This document shows, piece after piece, positions 20,892-32,057 of a stretch of DNA of 64,000 nt; the stretch's first letter is position 1; each line of letters starts with the position of its first letter. The notes under the pieces are model-generated. The model worked only from the letters and a program-made list of their open reading frames with translations, was not told where the DNA came from and made no database searches. The stretch spans positions 212,746 to 276,745 of the forward strand of contig JAAOMT010000040.1 of the NCBI GenBank assembly GCA_016748015.1. Direction: 5' to 3'. The stretch comes from Geosiphon pyriformis. Its lineage: Eukaryota > Glomeromycota > Glomeromycetes > Archaeosporales > Geosiphonaceae. The position numbers and the translations under genes were made by a program.

Positions 20892-22670
20892 GTGGTGACC
20901 ACACCAGACACAGCAACTCTAGAGTATTACCAGTCAATTTATACTCATTGCAAGCAAAGATTTAACATTTCAGACGAAATTGAAATTGTCAAGAGAACAC
21001 TTTACCTATATATTGAAAACCATATCAACAATTATCTTCTTGGAAATTACAACATTTCAGAAGTTAAAAGCAACCTCTACAATAATTTAGTGTACTATTC
21101 ACAATTAGGAACTGAAGACCTTAACAGTAAAACACTTGCCACCTACTTTCAAAAACTCAATTATAACATTATCAAGTATTGCGAAGAAAAATATTCAGTG
21201 CAGTCCAAATACTCTTTTGACTCTGAATCAGAAACTGAAACAAGCAACAAAGACAAACAAAAAGCAAAACAACACTCAAAAACCACTTCAAACACTCCAA
21301 TACTGACAAAGACAACTGCCAAACACTTGCAAACACCTAAACAAGGAACCAGTATCAAATTACCACTTTCTATTACACCATTTCCAATTTCACTTGCTCA
21401 ACCACAAACACTAAATTCACCACTTATTCAGTTTTTAAGAATAGAAGATTTTCAGTCACCCAAAAGCCCTATTCAACAACAAAAACCAATATCAACCAGC
21501 ACAAACCTTATTGACTACTTAGCAGAAAATCAAAGTGAAAAAACCGAATCAGAACAAGAAACAGAAGACTCAGAAAATGAAAAAGAAATGGCCTCTACTT
21601 ATATTGCAAAAATCCCTGACTTTTCAGGAGAGGACATTGAAACCAGTCCTTAAAAATAGCTTGACCAAGTCACTAAAGCAGAAGATGCAAATGGTTGGAA
21701 TGCTGTCAGAATGTTAAGAACTATCTTCTACTTTCTCAAAAGAATAGCAGGAGAATGGTTTGAAAACTTGGCCACTCCATTCAATAATTGGGACACTTTC
21801 AAAGCAGCCTTTCTTGAACAGTTCACCAACAATAATACCTCCATCACCCTTCGAAATTGGTTTCACAATATCAAACAAGAATTCTTCAAATCTGTTATGA
21901 CTTATTTTGGAAAGTTTAACAAATTTCTCAGAAGGATTTGTCAACTAAAAACCAATAATTATTACTCAAACACTCAAATTTTGGATCAATTTATTGCTAG
22001 TCTAAAAGATAAACTGATTAAAAAGGTTTGTCCACATGCCCCAGAAGATTTAAATTCTGCTATACAGCATGCAAAAAGATATGAAATGGCCATGGAAGAG
22101 GCCAATTGCACAAAACTTGTAAATTTGGCAATTGGAGAAATCAGCTCAGCAGCTGAGGAGAAAATTGACCAACTCACAAAGAAAGTTGAAAACTATTTCA
22201 CCAATCAACAACAACAGCAATCCCAAAGATATCAACCACTCCAAAGACGAAATCAAAATAACTTTGCACTACTTTTTAATAACCAGCCTCAGAATTGCCA
22301 TTATTGTGGAATTCCAGGACATTGGAAACAAGATTGCAGAAAATTACAATGAGACCAACAAAATAGAAGTAATCAATGTTATCCTCCACCACAGCAATCT
22401 TATTATCAACTACCACCACCAGCTTATTATCCACTAAAACCTCAATACCAAAGTAACTATTATTAGCCCACCCCACAACCAACCCAACAGCAATACCAAC
22501 AACCACCTACACAATATTATCAAGTGCCTGCTCGAAGATTGATTCCGCAAAATCAATTCACACCACAAAACCAATACCAAGTAAACAACAATAGAATCAA
22601 TTCAAACAACCAATTGGTTCCCTAAAATTCAGTTCAGCCAAGACCCAACTACTATCATACTCAACCTAGT
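20892..22670 (+). pseudogene. Gag of element C
   Basis: Best preserved family 1 gag N-terminus: open from GTG 20892 to 21653. The leader has no ATG and the frame starts at the conserved AAAGTGGTGACC. Contents: LEYYQSIYTHCKQRFN, a low-complexity Ser/Pro/Glu linker, the gag domain (IAGEWFENLATPF, YFGKFNKFLRRICQL), a Gln-rich tail, and a CCHC knuckle near 22298-22340 (CHYCGIPGHWKQDC). Stops: SP-stop-K-stop-LD at 21651 and 21657, where B reads SPQEWLD (CAA to TAA, TGG to TAG); TGA at 22350; TAG at 22465; TAA at 22623. Confidence 0.87.
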
Positions 22671-22679
22671 TATCTTACA

Positions 22680-23441
22680 ATGCCAGAAGAACAGGATTTT
22701 TGCCATACTGCACTCTCAGAAGGTAGAGCTGCAGCACAACAACAAAACCTTTCTTATACTTTCACCATAATCCCACCAGCCAGAATTGCTGAAAATGCCA
22801 ACCTTTTAGATATATTCCCTTTCGAATTTGAAGCAAATGAATCACCATTCTTGCTTAGCAATACAGCGGCTAATGAGCAAAAAACCATTACTGCAATATA
22901 CACAGAAGCTGAAGTAAAAGGAAAGCCAATTCACTTGATCCTAGACAGTAGATCCACCAGAAGCATCATTACATATCAATTGATGCAGCAGCTAAAGAGA
23001 AACATTAACCGACTAGCTCAGACAATCATTGTCACTGCCGATAGCATGAAAAAGACTCCAGTAAGAGAAATTGACAACTTCCCATTCACAATTGATGGAA
23101 TTACCATTCTAGTCAAAGTTCTGGTCATGAATGCTCCCCAATACCAAGCTCTTGTCAGAAACAATTGGCTCCAAAAAGCCAATGCTAATCTGAATTGGGA
23201 GACACAAAAGTTAACAATCTCCTACCAAGGACAACATGCCCGGGTACCTGCCACTTGTGATACATTCAACAAATGCTCCGAAAAAGCCTCAGCTTTTGAA
23301 TTCGAACTAAAAGAAAAAAAACCCATCAGTGAAACATTTATAATACTTGGATCAATCTCCAATTGGGCTGATAAAACTGAACAACAGTATTTTTCAACAA
23401 ACGATTCTCTTGAAACAAAAGAACCAGTAACATCTGAATAG
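22680..23441 (+). pseudogene. Aspartic protease of element C
   Basis: Open for 253 codons in the gag frame. LILDSRSTRSIIT near 22935-22975 keeps the catalytic Asp-Ser but has Arg for Gly. KVLVMNAPQYQALVRNNWL near 23115-23170 forms the second half. TAG at 23439-23441 replaces a Trp, also a stop (TGA) in B. The part before the protease carries FPFEFEANESPFLLS, found in all families (FPFEL in E and G). Confidence 0.85.
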
Positions 23442-24130
23442 AATGTCCTCTATTCAAAACCAAAACCACAAAAACAATGCCCTTATATTCCACTCAAATG
23501 CAAAAATTGTCACAAGAAACTTTCATCAATGAGAGCCTGCATTTTATTTGAAGAAGAATATAGAAATCATATTTGTTATTACTGCAAGACATGTCACAGA
23601 GAACAATGGGGCCATCTAATAAAAAGAAGTGGAAAATGGGACAACACCCCTTGTTTGACTTGTGGAAATATGTTACCAGAAGAATACAATTGGATTGATG
23701 TAGCAATGAGAGGAGAAGTCTGTGATCAAACCTGCCAATATGCTTTATCAATTTCAGAAAAAGTCAAAAGAGGAACACTTTTCAATGCTGCTTACAACAG
23801 CACCTTTAACAAACTATACCATTACTTTCACAATGCCAAAATGATTTTCGATTTAGCAATGGCTTTAATTAACAGAGCCACTCAAGAAAATGTTCGTTAA
23901 ATGAAAGAATCAGAATACATTACATACACTTTTGAAATCGCTGAATACAACTACGAAGATGAAGTAGAAGTCTATTACCAAATTGCCAGTCACACCTACC
24001 TGACCAAAGAAGCTCAAGCTCAATGGCTAGAGCAAATGAACATTAAATTATGTGAGGAAGGCATAATGCCTTGTGATGAACAATGGTGTTCTGAATGTTA
24101 TGCTTTTAGCATTCCTTTGCCCAGCAAAAG
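23442..24130 (+). pseudogene. Cys-rich region of element C
   Basis: Clearest family 1 copy. Cluster 1: CKNCHKKL near 23500, CYYCKTCHREQWGH near 23572-23615, CLTCGNML near 23653 and CDQTCQYALSI near 23720-23752. Conserved Trp residues sit at GKWD and NWID. Cluster 2 near 24045-24105: CEEGIMPCDEQWCSEC, with the second Cys of the first pair changed to Gly. A TAA at 23898-23900 (CAA in B) splits it. Function unknown. Confidence 0.78.
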
Positions 24131-24656
24131 TGATGAATACAAAATTGAATTTGGAGAACCTGAAACAACAGAAAAAATAGAAGCCACACCCATCTATCTT
24201 ATTGAAAATCAGCCTGCTTTACAACTCAAATACTTCAACAACAATGGACAAGGAATAAAGCCTGAAAAAGCCCACAAAATTAATGCTGAATACGATCTAA
24301 GATATCCAGGAAAAGATATCTTTACTCTCAAACCTAAATCACACACAAAAATCAACTTCAAAATTGTCCTCGAAATTCCACTAGAAGCAATGGTCCAAAT
24401 TGCTTCATGGTTATCATTGGTGAGCAAAAAAATTAATGTTAGAGAAGAAATTATAGATGCGGGATATACAGGAGACATTACAATCATGTTACAAAATGAA
24501 ACCAATAAACCTTTTTAGATTGAACATACTAAAAAAATTGCTCAAGCTATTTATTTATTCTTAATCAACATTTTGGGTTTACAATTAGTCAGTCAAAGAG
24601 AACAATTGGGAAAAAGTGAAAGAGGAACCAAAGATTTTGGTTCAACTGAATAATTC
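24131..24656 (+). pseudogene. dUTPase domain of element C
   Basis: Motif 1 HKINAEYDLRYPGKD (Asp to Asn), motif 2 SWLSLVSKKINVREE (Arg to Trp, Gly lost), motif 3 EIIDAGYTGD with Asp and Tyr, motif 4 KKIAQAIYL, motif 5 FGSTE. In the Pol frame; TAG at 24516-24518 (CAG in B) and TAA at 24651. Several active-site residues are altered, so activity is unlikely. Confidence 0.85.
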
Positions 24657-26010
24657 ACAGTTCCAGTAAACATAGCTCTTAACAAACAAAATGAATCTCA
24701 CCAGATTCTACAACTTCTACAATCAATTACTATTTCACTTTTTAGAGAACATCTGGAAATCTACATCTGCCCAAAGCCAACAACCACACAACAAATTTTT
24801 GAATCCAACAAACAAGTCTACTTGGAACATAATATTTCGATTCCAAATATTTATATTCCAGAAAAAACAAAAAAAGTCTGAGTTACTTTTTACAATCTCA
24901 ACAATTATCCCATAGTTTTATTAAATAACTTAGAAATTGAAGTCATTCACAGTAACATTTTTCAACAAGAACTATCCCAAACAGTTTCTAATTTCTCAGA
25001 AATTATTGGACATTTACTACCAAAAATCAACCCAAACCCCAGCTCTAAAAACTACTATGTTGTCATGGAAAAACTATTTCAAATCAACAAGGGACAACTT
25101 GAATCACAACAACAGAACCAGCTCAAAGAGCTAATTGTAGAATTTGCTGATATCTTTGCCAAAAACAACAATGACTTAGGAAGAACCAATTTGGTTCAAC
25201 ACCAAATCTATACAGGAGATGCCAAACCAAGATGACAACAAACCTACCGAGTTGCTCCAGAAAGCCACCAATTTATCCAAAAAGAAGTACAACGGATGCT
25301 TAACAATAGGCTTATTCAATCATCAATGAGTCCATGAGCCTTACTTGTGGTCCTAGTTAAAAAGAAAAATGGAAAGATACAATTTTGTGTTGATTATCAA
25401 CAACTCAACAGTGTCACTATTGGAAATACCTACCCTCTTCCCCAAATTGATGACATGTTGGATGCCCTTGGAAAGTCCAAATACTTTTCAACATTAGATT
25501 TAGAGAGCAAATACTGGCAAGTTGCCATAGATTCCAAAAATCACTTCAAAACAGCATTCATCACTCAAGGAGGAAATTACAAGTTCAATGTAATGCCTTT
25601 TGGATTATGCAATATACCAGCAACATTCCAAAGACTCATAGATGTTGTTTACAAAAACCTCCTTTGGAAATCAGTAGTTGTTTATTTCGATGATACTGAT
25701 GTTTATTCATCATCTTTTGAATTACACTTAAAACACCTGCGAGAAGTTTTTCAACAATTATGAAAAGCAGGATTGAAACTGAACATCAAAAAATTTTACT
25801 TTGGAAAAATGAGTTTGGCCTTTCTTGGCCATATTGTGAGCAAAAATGGAATTAAACCAGACCCCAAAAAAATCAGCACTGTCAAGAACTTCAAGACTCC
25901 ATGAAATACCACAGAATTGAGAGGATTTATTGAATTAGCTTTCTATTACTGAAAATTCATCAAAGGATTCTCAGAAATCACAAAACTTTTCAACCAGCTT
26001 ACTACTAAAA
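24657..26010 (+). pseudogene. Reverse transcriptase of element C
   Basis: The open stretch 25347-25763 covers the palm: VLVKKKNGKIQFCVDYQQLN, LDLESKYWQVAIDS, MPFGLCNIPATFQRLI, and an intact active-site line VVVYFDDTDVY (about 25675-25705). It is the only uninterrupted YxDD in the family 1 copies here. Stops TGA at 24879, 25233, 25337 and 25761 lie at Trp or Arg sites; several match stops in B. Thumb and connection continue to about 26000 with GFIELAFYY-stop-KFIKGF. Confidence 0.88.
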
Positions 26011-26550
26011 ACATTAAATACAAATGAATGGAAAAACACCAAAAAGCTTTTGAAATTCTCAAGGAAAAGCTGACAACAGCTCTAATTCTCACCTACTCAG
26101 ACTTTAGTAACCAATTTTGACTAGCTACAGACGCTTCTTATACTGCCTTTGGTGCCATCTTATCACAATTAGATGACAATGGAAATGAGCAAGTAATCGC
26201 TTATGCTAGTAGAACATTAAAACCAGCTGAGAAAAACTACCCTGTCACAGAATTAGAAACAACAACTGGACCTACAAACAGCCACTATAAACTAAGAGCT
26301 GCTTTTAGACTTTATGACCTATTTTACACCTGTAAAAATGTCCTACAAAACTCAATTTTACTATCTTTGAAAATTCAATACATTGGAAAGCTTACAGAAC
26401 TGAAATTTTAACAATTTTCAAACCAAATTTCTTCAATAATTTTGGATTATTATCTGGAAATTACAGACAGTACTTGGACTTTAACAGAGCTCAGTCTTGA
26501 GGAGGAAGTTATGTTACCAGACAAAATTAGAGATATTATTTAGCATGAAA
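26011..26550 (+). pseudogene. RNase H-ORF3 deletion fusion, element C
   Basis: RNase H starts normally ([19 protein letters not shown] near 26127-26180, [14 protein letters not shown] near 26200-26240) and reaches VTELETTT at 26244-26267. It then continues in the same frame as the ORF3 C-terminal third ([28 protein letters not shown]), ending at ELSLEEEVML in the LTR. Relative to B about 2.2 kb, from RNase H through integrase into ORF3, is gone. The junction sits in an ACAACA repeat present at both source sites. TAA within KF-stop-QF breaks the fusion later. Confidence 0.85.
26487..26511 (+). other. PPT-proximal motif and polypurine tract, element C
   Basis: GAGCTCAGTCTT at 26487-26498 then GAGGAGGAAG and the 3' LTR at 26512. 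Same arrangement as in B. Confidence 0.7.
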
Positions 26551-27490
26551 TTATCTTTATAATTTCTATCATTAATTAACATATATTATCATTCAAATTA
26601 TCACTTATTACATTAGCAAAATATCCGAAATTATTATTTAATTAATAACCTAATTTGTACAAAACACAAATGTGACTTAATTATGATGATCAATCATGCA
26701 ATACCCTGAACCATGTAACATTCAAAAAGTTCATCGAAATTTGTAGAAATTTGCCGAAATAATTGATAGTTTACTGAAATATCTAATAGTTTGCAGAAAT
26801 AACTTGTAGTTTGCCAAAATGTATCTGTAGTTCAGCAAAATTATAGAAAATAGCAAAGTTCAAGTTTATAAAATAGTGTTATGACAAGTTGTATAAAAGA
26901 AGAGCTTCTCTTTTCGAAAAAATGTATCTTACTTTAGATTTATTACTTAGAACCATTCCTACACACACAAAAAGAAATAAATATCAAATAATTCGAAAAA
27001 CCAAATTTTTTAATTATTGCACTTGGAAAATCTTCAAAAACCCAACTAACATTTTGAAATTGATTAGCTACCAATTTCAGTAAACTGTTAGTGACTCCAG
27101 GCCTAAATAGAAAACGTTTCCTTTGATAAAATCCCATTTCTTTTACATTTTTTTTATTTTTTTTATTTTTCTTATTACAATCATTAGGGTAGTCTACAGA
27201 CAAGATTTCTGTAGAAGAGTTGACTTTCACAGCAAAGTAACTACACATTTTTAGTAAGCTTCCAGATAAGCAATTCCTGGGAAAGAGTTGATGTTTACTA
27301 CAATGTAACTACATAAAATAACTGGCACGGAATTGGCCATTCCACTCATAAGCCCAGCAGTTTAAATTATAGGAGATAATTTAAAGATAAATTCAGTTAT
27401 TAGAGGTTCAACTACTTCCTGGAAACATGAATTCACAGCAAACCAACATTAACAACATTCAAGAAAAGAGACCAAAAATCTCCAGTAACA
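26512..27490 (+). repeat. 3' LTR of element C
   Basis: TGTTACCAG start, CAGTAACA end, 979 bp. The right flank enters RNase H of element D directly, in mid-codon context (TDTSGYKLGAV). Confidence 0.93.
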
Positions 27491-27860
27491 ACATTGACAC
27501 ATCTGGCTATAAACTTGGTGCTGTCTTTTTACAGAAAGATTAAAATAGCAGAGAACATGCCATAGCATATGCCAGTAGATTCCTAACACCAGCAAAAAAG
27601 AACTATTCAGTTACCAAACAAGAATATCTAGCAGTAGTTTGGACTACTAGCTACTGAAATCAATATCTTCTTGGTGCAAAATTCTTAGTGGTAACAGATC
27701 ATCAAGCCTTGGTTTGGCTGTGCAATAAAAAAAAGCTAGAATACAAATAAATAACTCATTGGATACTCCACTTGAATAAATTCGACTATAATATTCAACA
27801 CCACAAAGAAGCAAATCATTAAAATGCTGATGCTCTTTCTAGACTTACCATCTAGTAATA
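27491..27860 (+). pseudogene. RNase H of element D, truncated at its start
   Basis: Reads TDTSGYKLGAVFLQKD, AIAYASRFLTPAKKNYSVTK, QEYLAVVW and VVTDHQALVWL, then NADALSRL. All four catalytic acidic positions (D, E, D, D) appear present; a few TAA/TGA codons interrupt. The N-terminus is lost at the LTR of C. Confidence 0.82.
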
Positions 27861-28074
27861 GTACAACCCCTCAAACCAAACCAACTTAATTATTAATAAC
27901 TTCTTTACAAACAAACACAATAATGAGAAAATTGGTGAAGAAAGTTTTTATGTTAACAACATTTGACGAAAATTTTGTTTTTACCGAACAGATTTGGACA
28001 ATTATTCTGCCTTAATGAAATTTTTGGGTAAAAAACAATATCCATCAGAATACACTTGACAGCAAAGAAAACAT

Positions 28075-28752
28075 TTGCACAAACAATTAAATTTCTATTT
28101 GATCCACCAGAACCAATTATATAAAAAAAACAGAAAAGATTCTGACCACCTCCAAAGAATTATCAGATTTAAAGAAAAAGAAATTGTAATATACAACATG
28201 CACACTAACCCATTAGCTAAACACTTTGGAAAAACAAAAACAATTCAGAAAACTTTAGCTCACTATTATTGGCCTATCTTGGGAAAGAACATTGCTGAAT
28301 ACATCAAAATCTGTGATATCTGCCAAAAAAAAGGCAAATCCAATCGCAAAGAAGATATCCATCCAATCTCTGTTGGTCAACCATTTGACAGAATTGGTAT
28401 AGATATTGTGAGACTTTTAACAATAACTCTTGATGGCAACAGATATATTATTACAGCTATTAACTATCTTACAAAGTGGGTAGAAGCAAGAGTTACCTCA
28501 AACCAAACAGCAGTCTCAATAGCCAATTTCATTTATGAAGATATCATCTGCCATTATGGCTGCCCCAAAAAACTTTTATTTGATAGAAGAAGAGTTTTTC
28601 TCAGTACACCGGTTGAAGAACTTTGTAGAAAAATGGAAATATGTTATAAACTTTCCTCCCTTTATTATCTCCAAACAAATGGCCTAGTAAAATGTTTTAA
28701 TAGAACACTATGTAAAACTCTAGTCAAAACCAGTGAAGAAACAAACTTATAA
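28075..28752 (+). CDS. Integrase of element D (zinc domain and core)
   Basis: Open for 225 codons; the listed start is a non-ATG codon because upstream sequence is broken. HHCC domain: YNMHTNPLAKHFGK then CDICQKKG. Core: first Asp in GIDIVRLL; the second is in LLFDRRRVFLS, where the usual SDQG has become FDRR; the catalytic Glu is Lys in NGLVKCFNR. The Lys is one transition (GAA to AAA) from Glu. TAA at 28750 separates it from the downstream stretch. Strand transfer activity is unlikely. Confidence 0.85.
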   Translation: MHKQLNFYLIHQNQLYKKNRKDSDHLQRIIRFKEKEIVIYNMHTNPLAKHFGKTKTIQKTLAHYYWPILGKNIAEYIKICDICQKKGKSNRKEDIHPISVGQPFDRIGIDIVRLLTITLDGNRYIITAINYLTKWVEARVTSNQTAVSIANFIYEDIICHYGCPKKLLFDRRRVFLSTPVEELCRKMEICYKLSSLYYLQTNGLVKCFNRTLCKTLVKTSEETNL

Positions 28753-28773
28753 GACAAAATACTGCCTTCAGCT

Positions 28774-29240
28774 TTGTTTGTTTATAGAACTGTAAATTAT
28801 AACATAATAAGTTATGAACCTTTTTATCTGCTCTATAGATGTATGGCAACACTACCAATAGAAACTAATATTAAAACAATACCCTTTGAAGAAATCACAA
28901 TAGAAAAATACAAAGACATTTTGCAAAGAAGACTTGGTACTATTCTTGACTCCTTGGTAGAAGCACAAATAATTGCTTTTGAAAAGATAAAACAGTTTCA
29001 AGAAAAGCTTAAGAAAAAAAAAACTTATAAAACACTTTCTTTAAGTGTTGGTGACTTAGTACTAAAATATCGTTCTAACAGAAACAATGTTTATGGTGAT
29101 AAATTCTCTAGTTGATGAAAAGAACCCTTATAGTCAACAAAATTTTGAACAATGGTTCTTATATTTTTCAAGATCAATCCAGAACAATCCTTCAATAATT
29201 ATTCTGTTCATAGTACACAACTCAAAAAATATCATAAATG
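28774..29240 (+). pseudogene. Integrase C-terminal part of element D
   Basis: Open 28774-29115: FVYRTVNYNIISYEPFYLLY continues the integrase core, followed by a Lys-rich helix and VGDLVLKYRSNRNN. The GPY/F-like segment is then broken by stops (Trp to TGA near 29116) and a frame change. No chromodomain. Confidence 0.75.
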
Positions 29241-29343
29241 ATCTGATTGGCTGTCTGTTGTGGTAATACTGACTCAAATGATCAGCAAAAATCAAGTATA
29301 AATAAATGCACTATTCCCAAAACAAAAGTATCTTCAATTAACA

Positions 29344-29909
29344 TGAACAATTATTTTCTGAATCAAAACATTCAAAACATCTTCTATACTCTCCATGAGT
29401 ATTGGATCAAAAACTATTCAAATGTTATTCTGACTATTGGAAAACAAATCACCATAACTAATAACAATGGAACATATACTATTATTAGACCAAAGAAAAC
29501 TACTACCAGAAAAGAAAAAATTAGTAGTAAAATGGATAAATATCTGTTGGAAAGTATAATAGCAGCTATACTTCTACCTTCCAATACAATTGGAAAAACA
29601 CTTCAAAAAATCTTACCTATAGATAAAAACTTGTCATATAAAAGGCAATTAGAACTCTATGGTCACCTTGGTAAAATTATAAAGGATATGAAATTCATGA
29701 AGAAAACAACTTCAGAGATACAGACCAAAATTTTGGGCATTATACAGTTAGATGTCTTAAGAGTTTTAACTATTGCTAAAAGAGCCAAAACTCTAATACA
29801 AAGATTTGGGCTCTTAGATATAAAACTCATTTCGCCTCAAGTATTATATACCTTATTCACAAAAGACTTCAACAAATTAATTAGTTTTGAGTTAGATAAA
29901 ACTTTTTAA
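29344..29909 (+). CDS. ORF3 of element D
   Basis: ATG at 29344 opens 188 codons that end at TAA 29907-29909; the same frame is open upstream to 29247. It matches family ORF3 in layout: NIQNIFYTLHEYW, a beta-like VILTIGKQITIT, a basic RKEKISSKMDKYLLESIIAA segment and a helical C-terminus. Residue identity with B ORF3 is low; homology is inferred from position, length and pattern. No known domain recognised. Confidence 0.6.
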
Positions 29910-29942
29910 TTAGATTATTCCATGAATAGCTTGATTTTGCCA

Positions 29943-29965
29943 GAGCTTAATCTCTTTGGAGAGAA
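29943..29965 (+). other. PPT-proximal motif of element D
   Basis: GAGCTTAATCTC at 29943-29954 is a variant of the motif next to the purine tract in the other families, followed by TTTGGAGAGAA. Here it lies after the ORF3 stop codon. Confidence 0.5.
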
Positions 29966-30367
29966 TGATATTATGGTTGAAACTTATACTTTTTATTAAT
30001 TATCACATGTATTAGCCACTGATATCATATAAATTAGCCACTCTATTTTTAGAAAGTAATCATTGACCTGATCATTGACTACTTTTAATAGCTTTATAAG
30101 TGATGAATCTCTCAGTTATAGAAAAGTATGTAGAAATTAAGGAAATCAAATAAATAAAATAACAACTTTCATCTCAATCATTCTCTTATTACTAAAATTT
30201 CCTTTCCCTACCTTTAAGTATCTGAACATCTTGGGATAAAAGATTACTTGTTGGTTATTCTTTACCCTTTTCCTGAAACATATATGTGTAGCATTTAAAG
30301 ATTATTGAATAAAACATGATTGAAGAACACATCTGATACTTGATATTGAATTTTAAGAGTGCTAACA
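29966..30367 (+). repeat. Possible 3' LTR of element D
   Basis: Begins TGATATTATGG right after the purine-rich tract and may end GTGCTAACA. It contains CATATATGTG near 30280 and AATAAA near 30309, suitable for a promoter and polyadenylation site. Its partner LTR is not in the window, so the boundaries are uncertain. Confidence 0.35.
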
Positions 30368-31660
30368 TAAGGCATAAAATTATACCAAGTGTGATTATTT
30401 GTTGACAGTATGAACTATCTCTCTACCTTCAAATTCTCCAGTTATCTTTGAAAAGTATAGCGACTAAGATATTTTATAAGACTGATCTTGCACATTGAAT
30501 CCATACTTATTCAATTCACTCTTTGAAATTGAAATTCTTTTGATTCTTTTCATCACCCTACAATCCTGTTTTCTCTTGTTATCTATTAGCTTGTTACTTC
30601 AACCTATAACATTAAAACTAATACAATAGCAAATAAAACTGCTTACTTTCTTTTTTTTTGCCAACTGGGGTTTAGGAATAATTTATAATAATTAAAAAGA
30701 TAACTATATCTGGCAATATTTATTATTTTGTTTGTAATTTGGACAGGTTTATTTGTTGTGTTAGATAAGAGACCAGTCTTGATTATAATGTGATTCTAAG
30801 TGTACTAATTAAAGAAATAGATTAGTTGGCTATTGCAAAGATCTAACATTCTAATTCACATATTTTTTCTGAATTTACTAGTAAAAAATCTGCAAATTAG
30901 CACACATACTTAATAAAACAGTACACAGATGGCTATTGGTAATAGTTAGAAAGAGATTATATAATAAGACATATTCTGGCATATTGTATTTGCTGTGTAG
31001 AAAAATAAAGTTGTTTAATTATGTTTTATTTGTGCTGAAAATAATAGTATTTGAGAGAAAATTTTAAAAGAAGCTTCTATAAAGTAAATATTATTGGCAA
31101 GTGTTCAATATTTATTTTTCTCTGCTGTTTTGTAAACATTTTTTCAGTATTTTTCAAATATGAGTCTATACATGACAATTTGCAAGAAATTTGTGCTAAA
31201 AAACTGGTATGTTGAGACTGTTATAATTTTTGATAGAAGAATAAAAACTGCTTTTATTTTTGTTAAATATATGAGACATTTTGGTAAAATTATATTGTAT
31301 TAAGATTTAACTTATAAGATCTAAATATAGAGTAGACATAAAAAAAGCTAAATTGGTTAGGGATAATAGTTTGGTTTCAGGTTTATCTTGTTGTATAGTG
31401 TTTATGTTATTAGATAGAATAATTTAGTTGTTTAGTATAGTAGAATTTTTTGTAGTTAGTTTTAGTAGATGCAAACTGTGTCCTTTTTTTTCTGGTTTGG
31501 ATGAGAATATATGTGTTAATATAAACATTTAGTGTTGCTTTGTCTAATCCAAATGGTTAGTTACATGTAGTAAAAGCATAAACTGTATTTAGTTTAAGCT
31601 ACTTAGTTTGGTTTTATATACTAAATAATAGTTGAACTTTATTTGTTAAAATATTAATTA
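30368..31660. other. AT-rich stretch without recognisable gene
   Basis: No frame of useful length and no confident domain on either strand. It may be host spacer or retroelement remains too old to read. A weak minus-strand likeness to an RT segment (PFGL) near 31540 is not enough to annotate. Confidence 0.5.
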
Positions 31661-32057
31661 AAAAAAAATGGTTCTTAATTATAGTTATTAATAAAAATTT
31701 TATTTTTATTTTACTTAAATTTTTTTTGTTTGTTTTGTATTTAATAATTAATTAATTAAAAAAGTATTAAAATTATAACATTAAAGATTACTTAATAAAA
31801 AACATTAAAAAATAATATAGAATATAGTTAAGCAAATTAAGATTACTTACTAAAAGAGTAAAAACTATTAAAATAAACTGGTTATTATATCAAAAAAATT
31901 AGATACTAAGTATTATTATTATAATATTAAATTTTATTCATTATATAAAAAACTTAATTACCAAAATTTTTAGAAATTTTTAAATTAAAAAATTAATTAA
32001 CTTTAATTATCAAATTATAAAAAATTCAAGAAATTTAGAAATTATTTTTAATACTGT
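31661..32057 (+). repeat. Decayed LTR fragment of the E/W family
   Basis: The order of short blocks (TTCTTAATTATAGTTATTAA, a T-rich run, TTAATTAAAAAAGT, GATTACTTAATAAAAA, AAATAAACTGGTTATTAT) follows the second half of the W and E LTR. It stops just before the W 5' LTR, so it is a separate, older and truncated copy. Confidence 0.55.

Larger units (their letters stand above)
19868..27490 (+). mobile_element. Element C: internally deleted family 1 element
   Basis: Two 979-bp LTRs (19868-20846 and 26512-27490) flank gag, protease, Cys-rich region, dUTPase, RT and the first half of RNase H, which then jumps into the last third of ORF3. Integrase is absent. The gag-to-RNase H frame is a single frame with nonsense changes only. 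The left flank is element Z (minus strand) and the right flank is RNase H of element D (plus strand). No target duplication matches: ATTGGT precedes it and ACATTG follows. Confidence 0.92.
27491..30367 (+). mobile_element. Element D: 3' part of a fourth Ty3/gypsy family
   Basis: Starts inside RNase H against the LTR of C and runs through integrase and an ORF3 to a possible 3' LTR. Protein sequence differs clearly from families of B, E, F and G, while keeping the same gene order. Less decayed than Z or W. Everything upstream of RNase H is missing. Confidence 0.8.

Noticed and set aside
31440-31600. Minus-strand RT fragment (PFGL-like reading near 31540)
   Set aside because: Only four clear residues in a highly AT-rich stretch, without neighbouring RT motifs.
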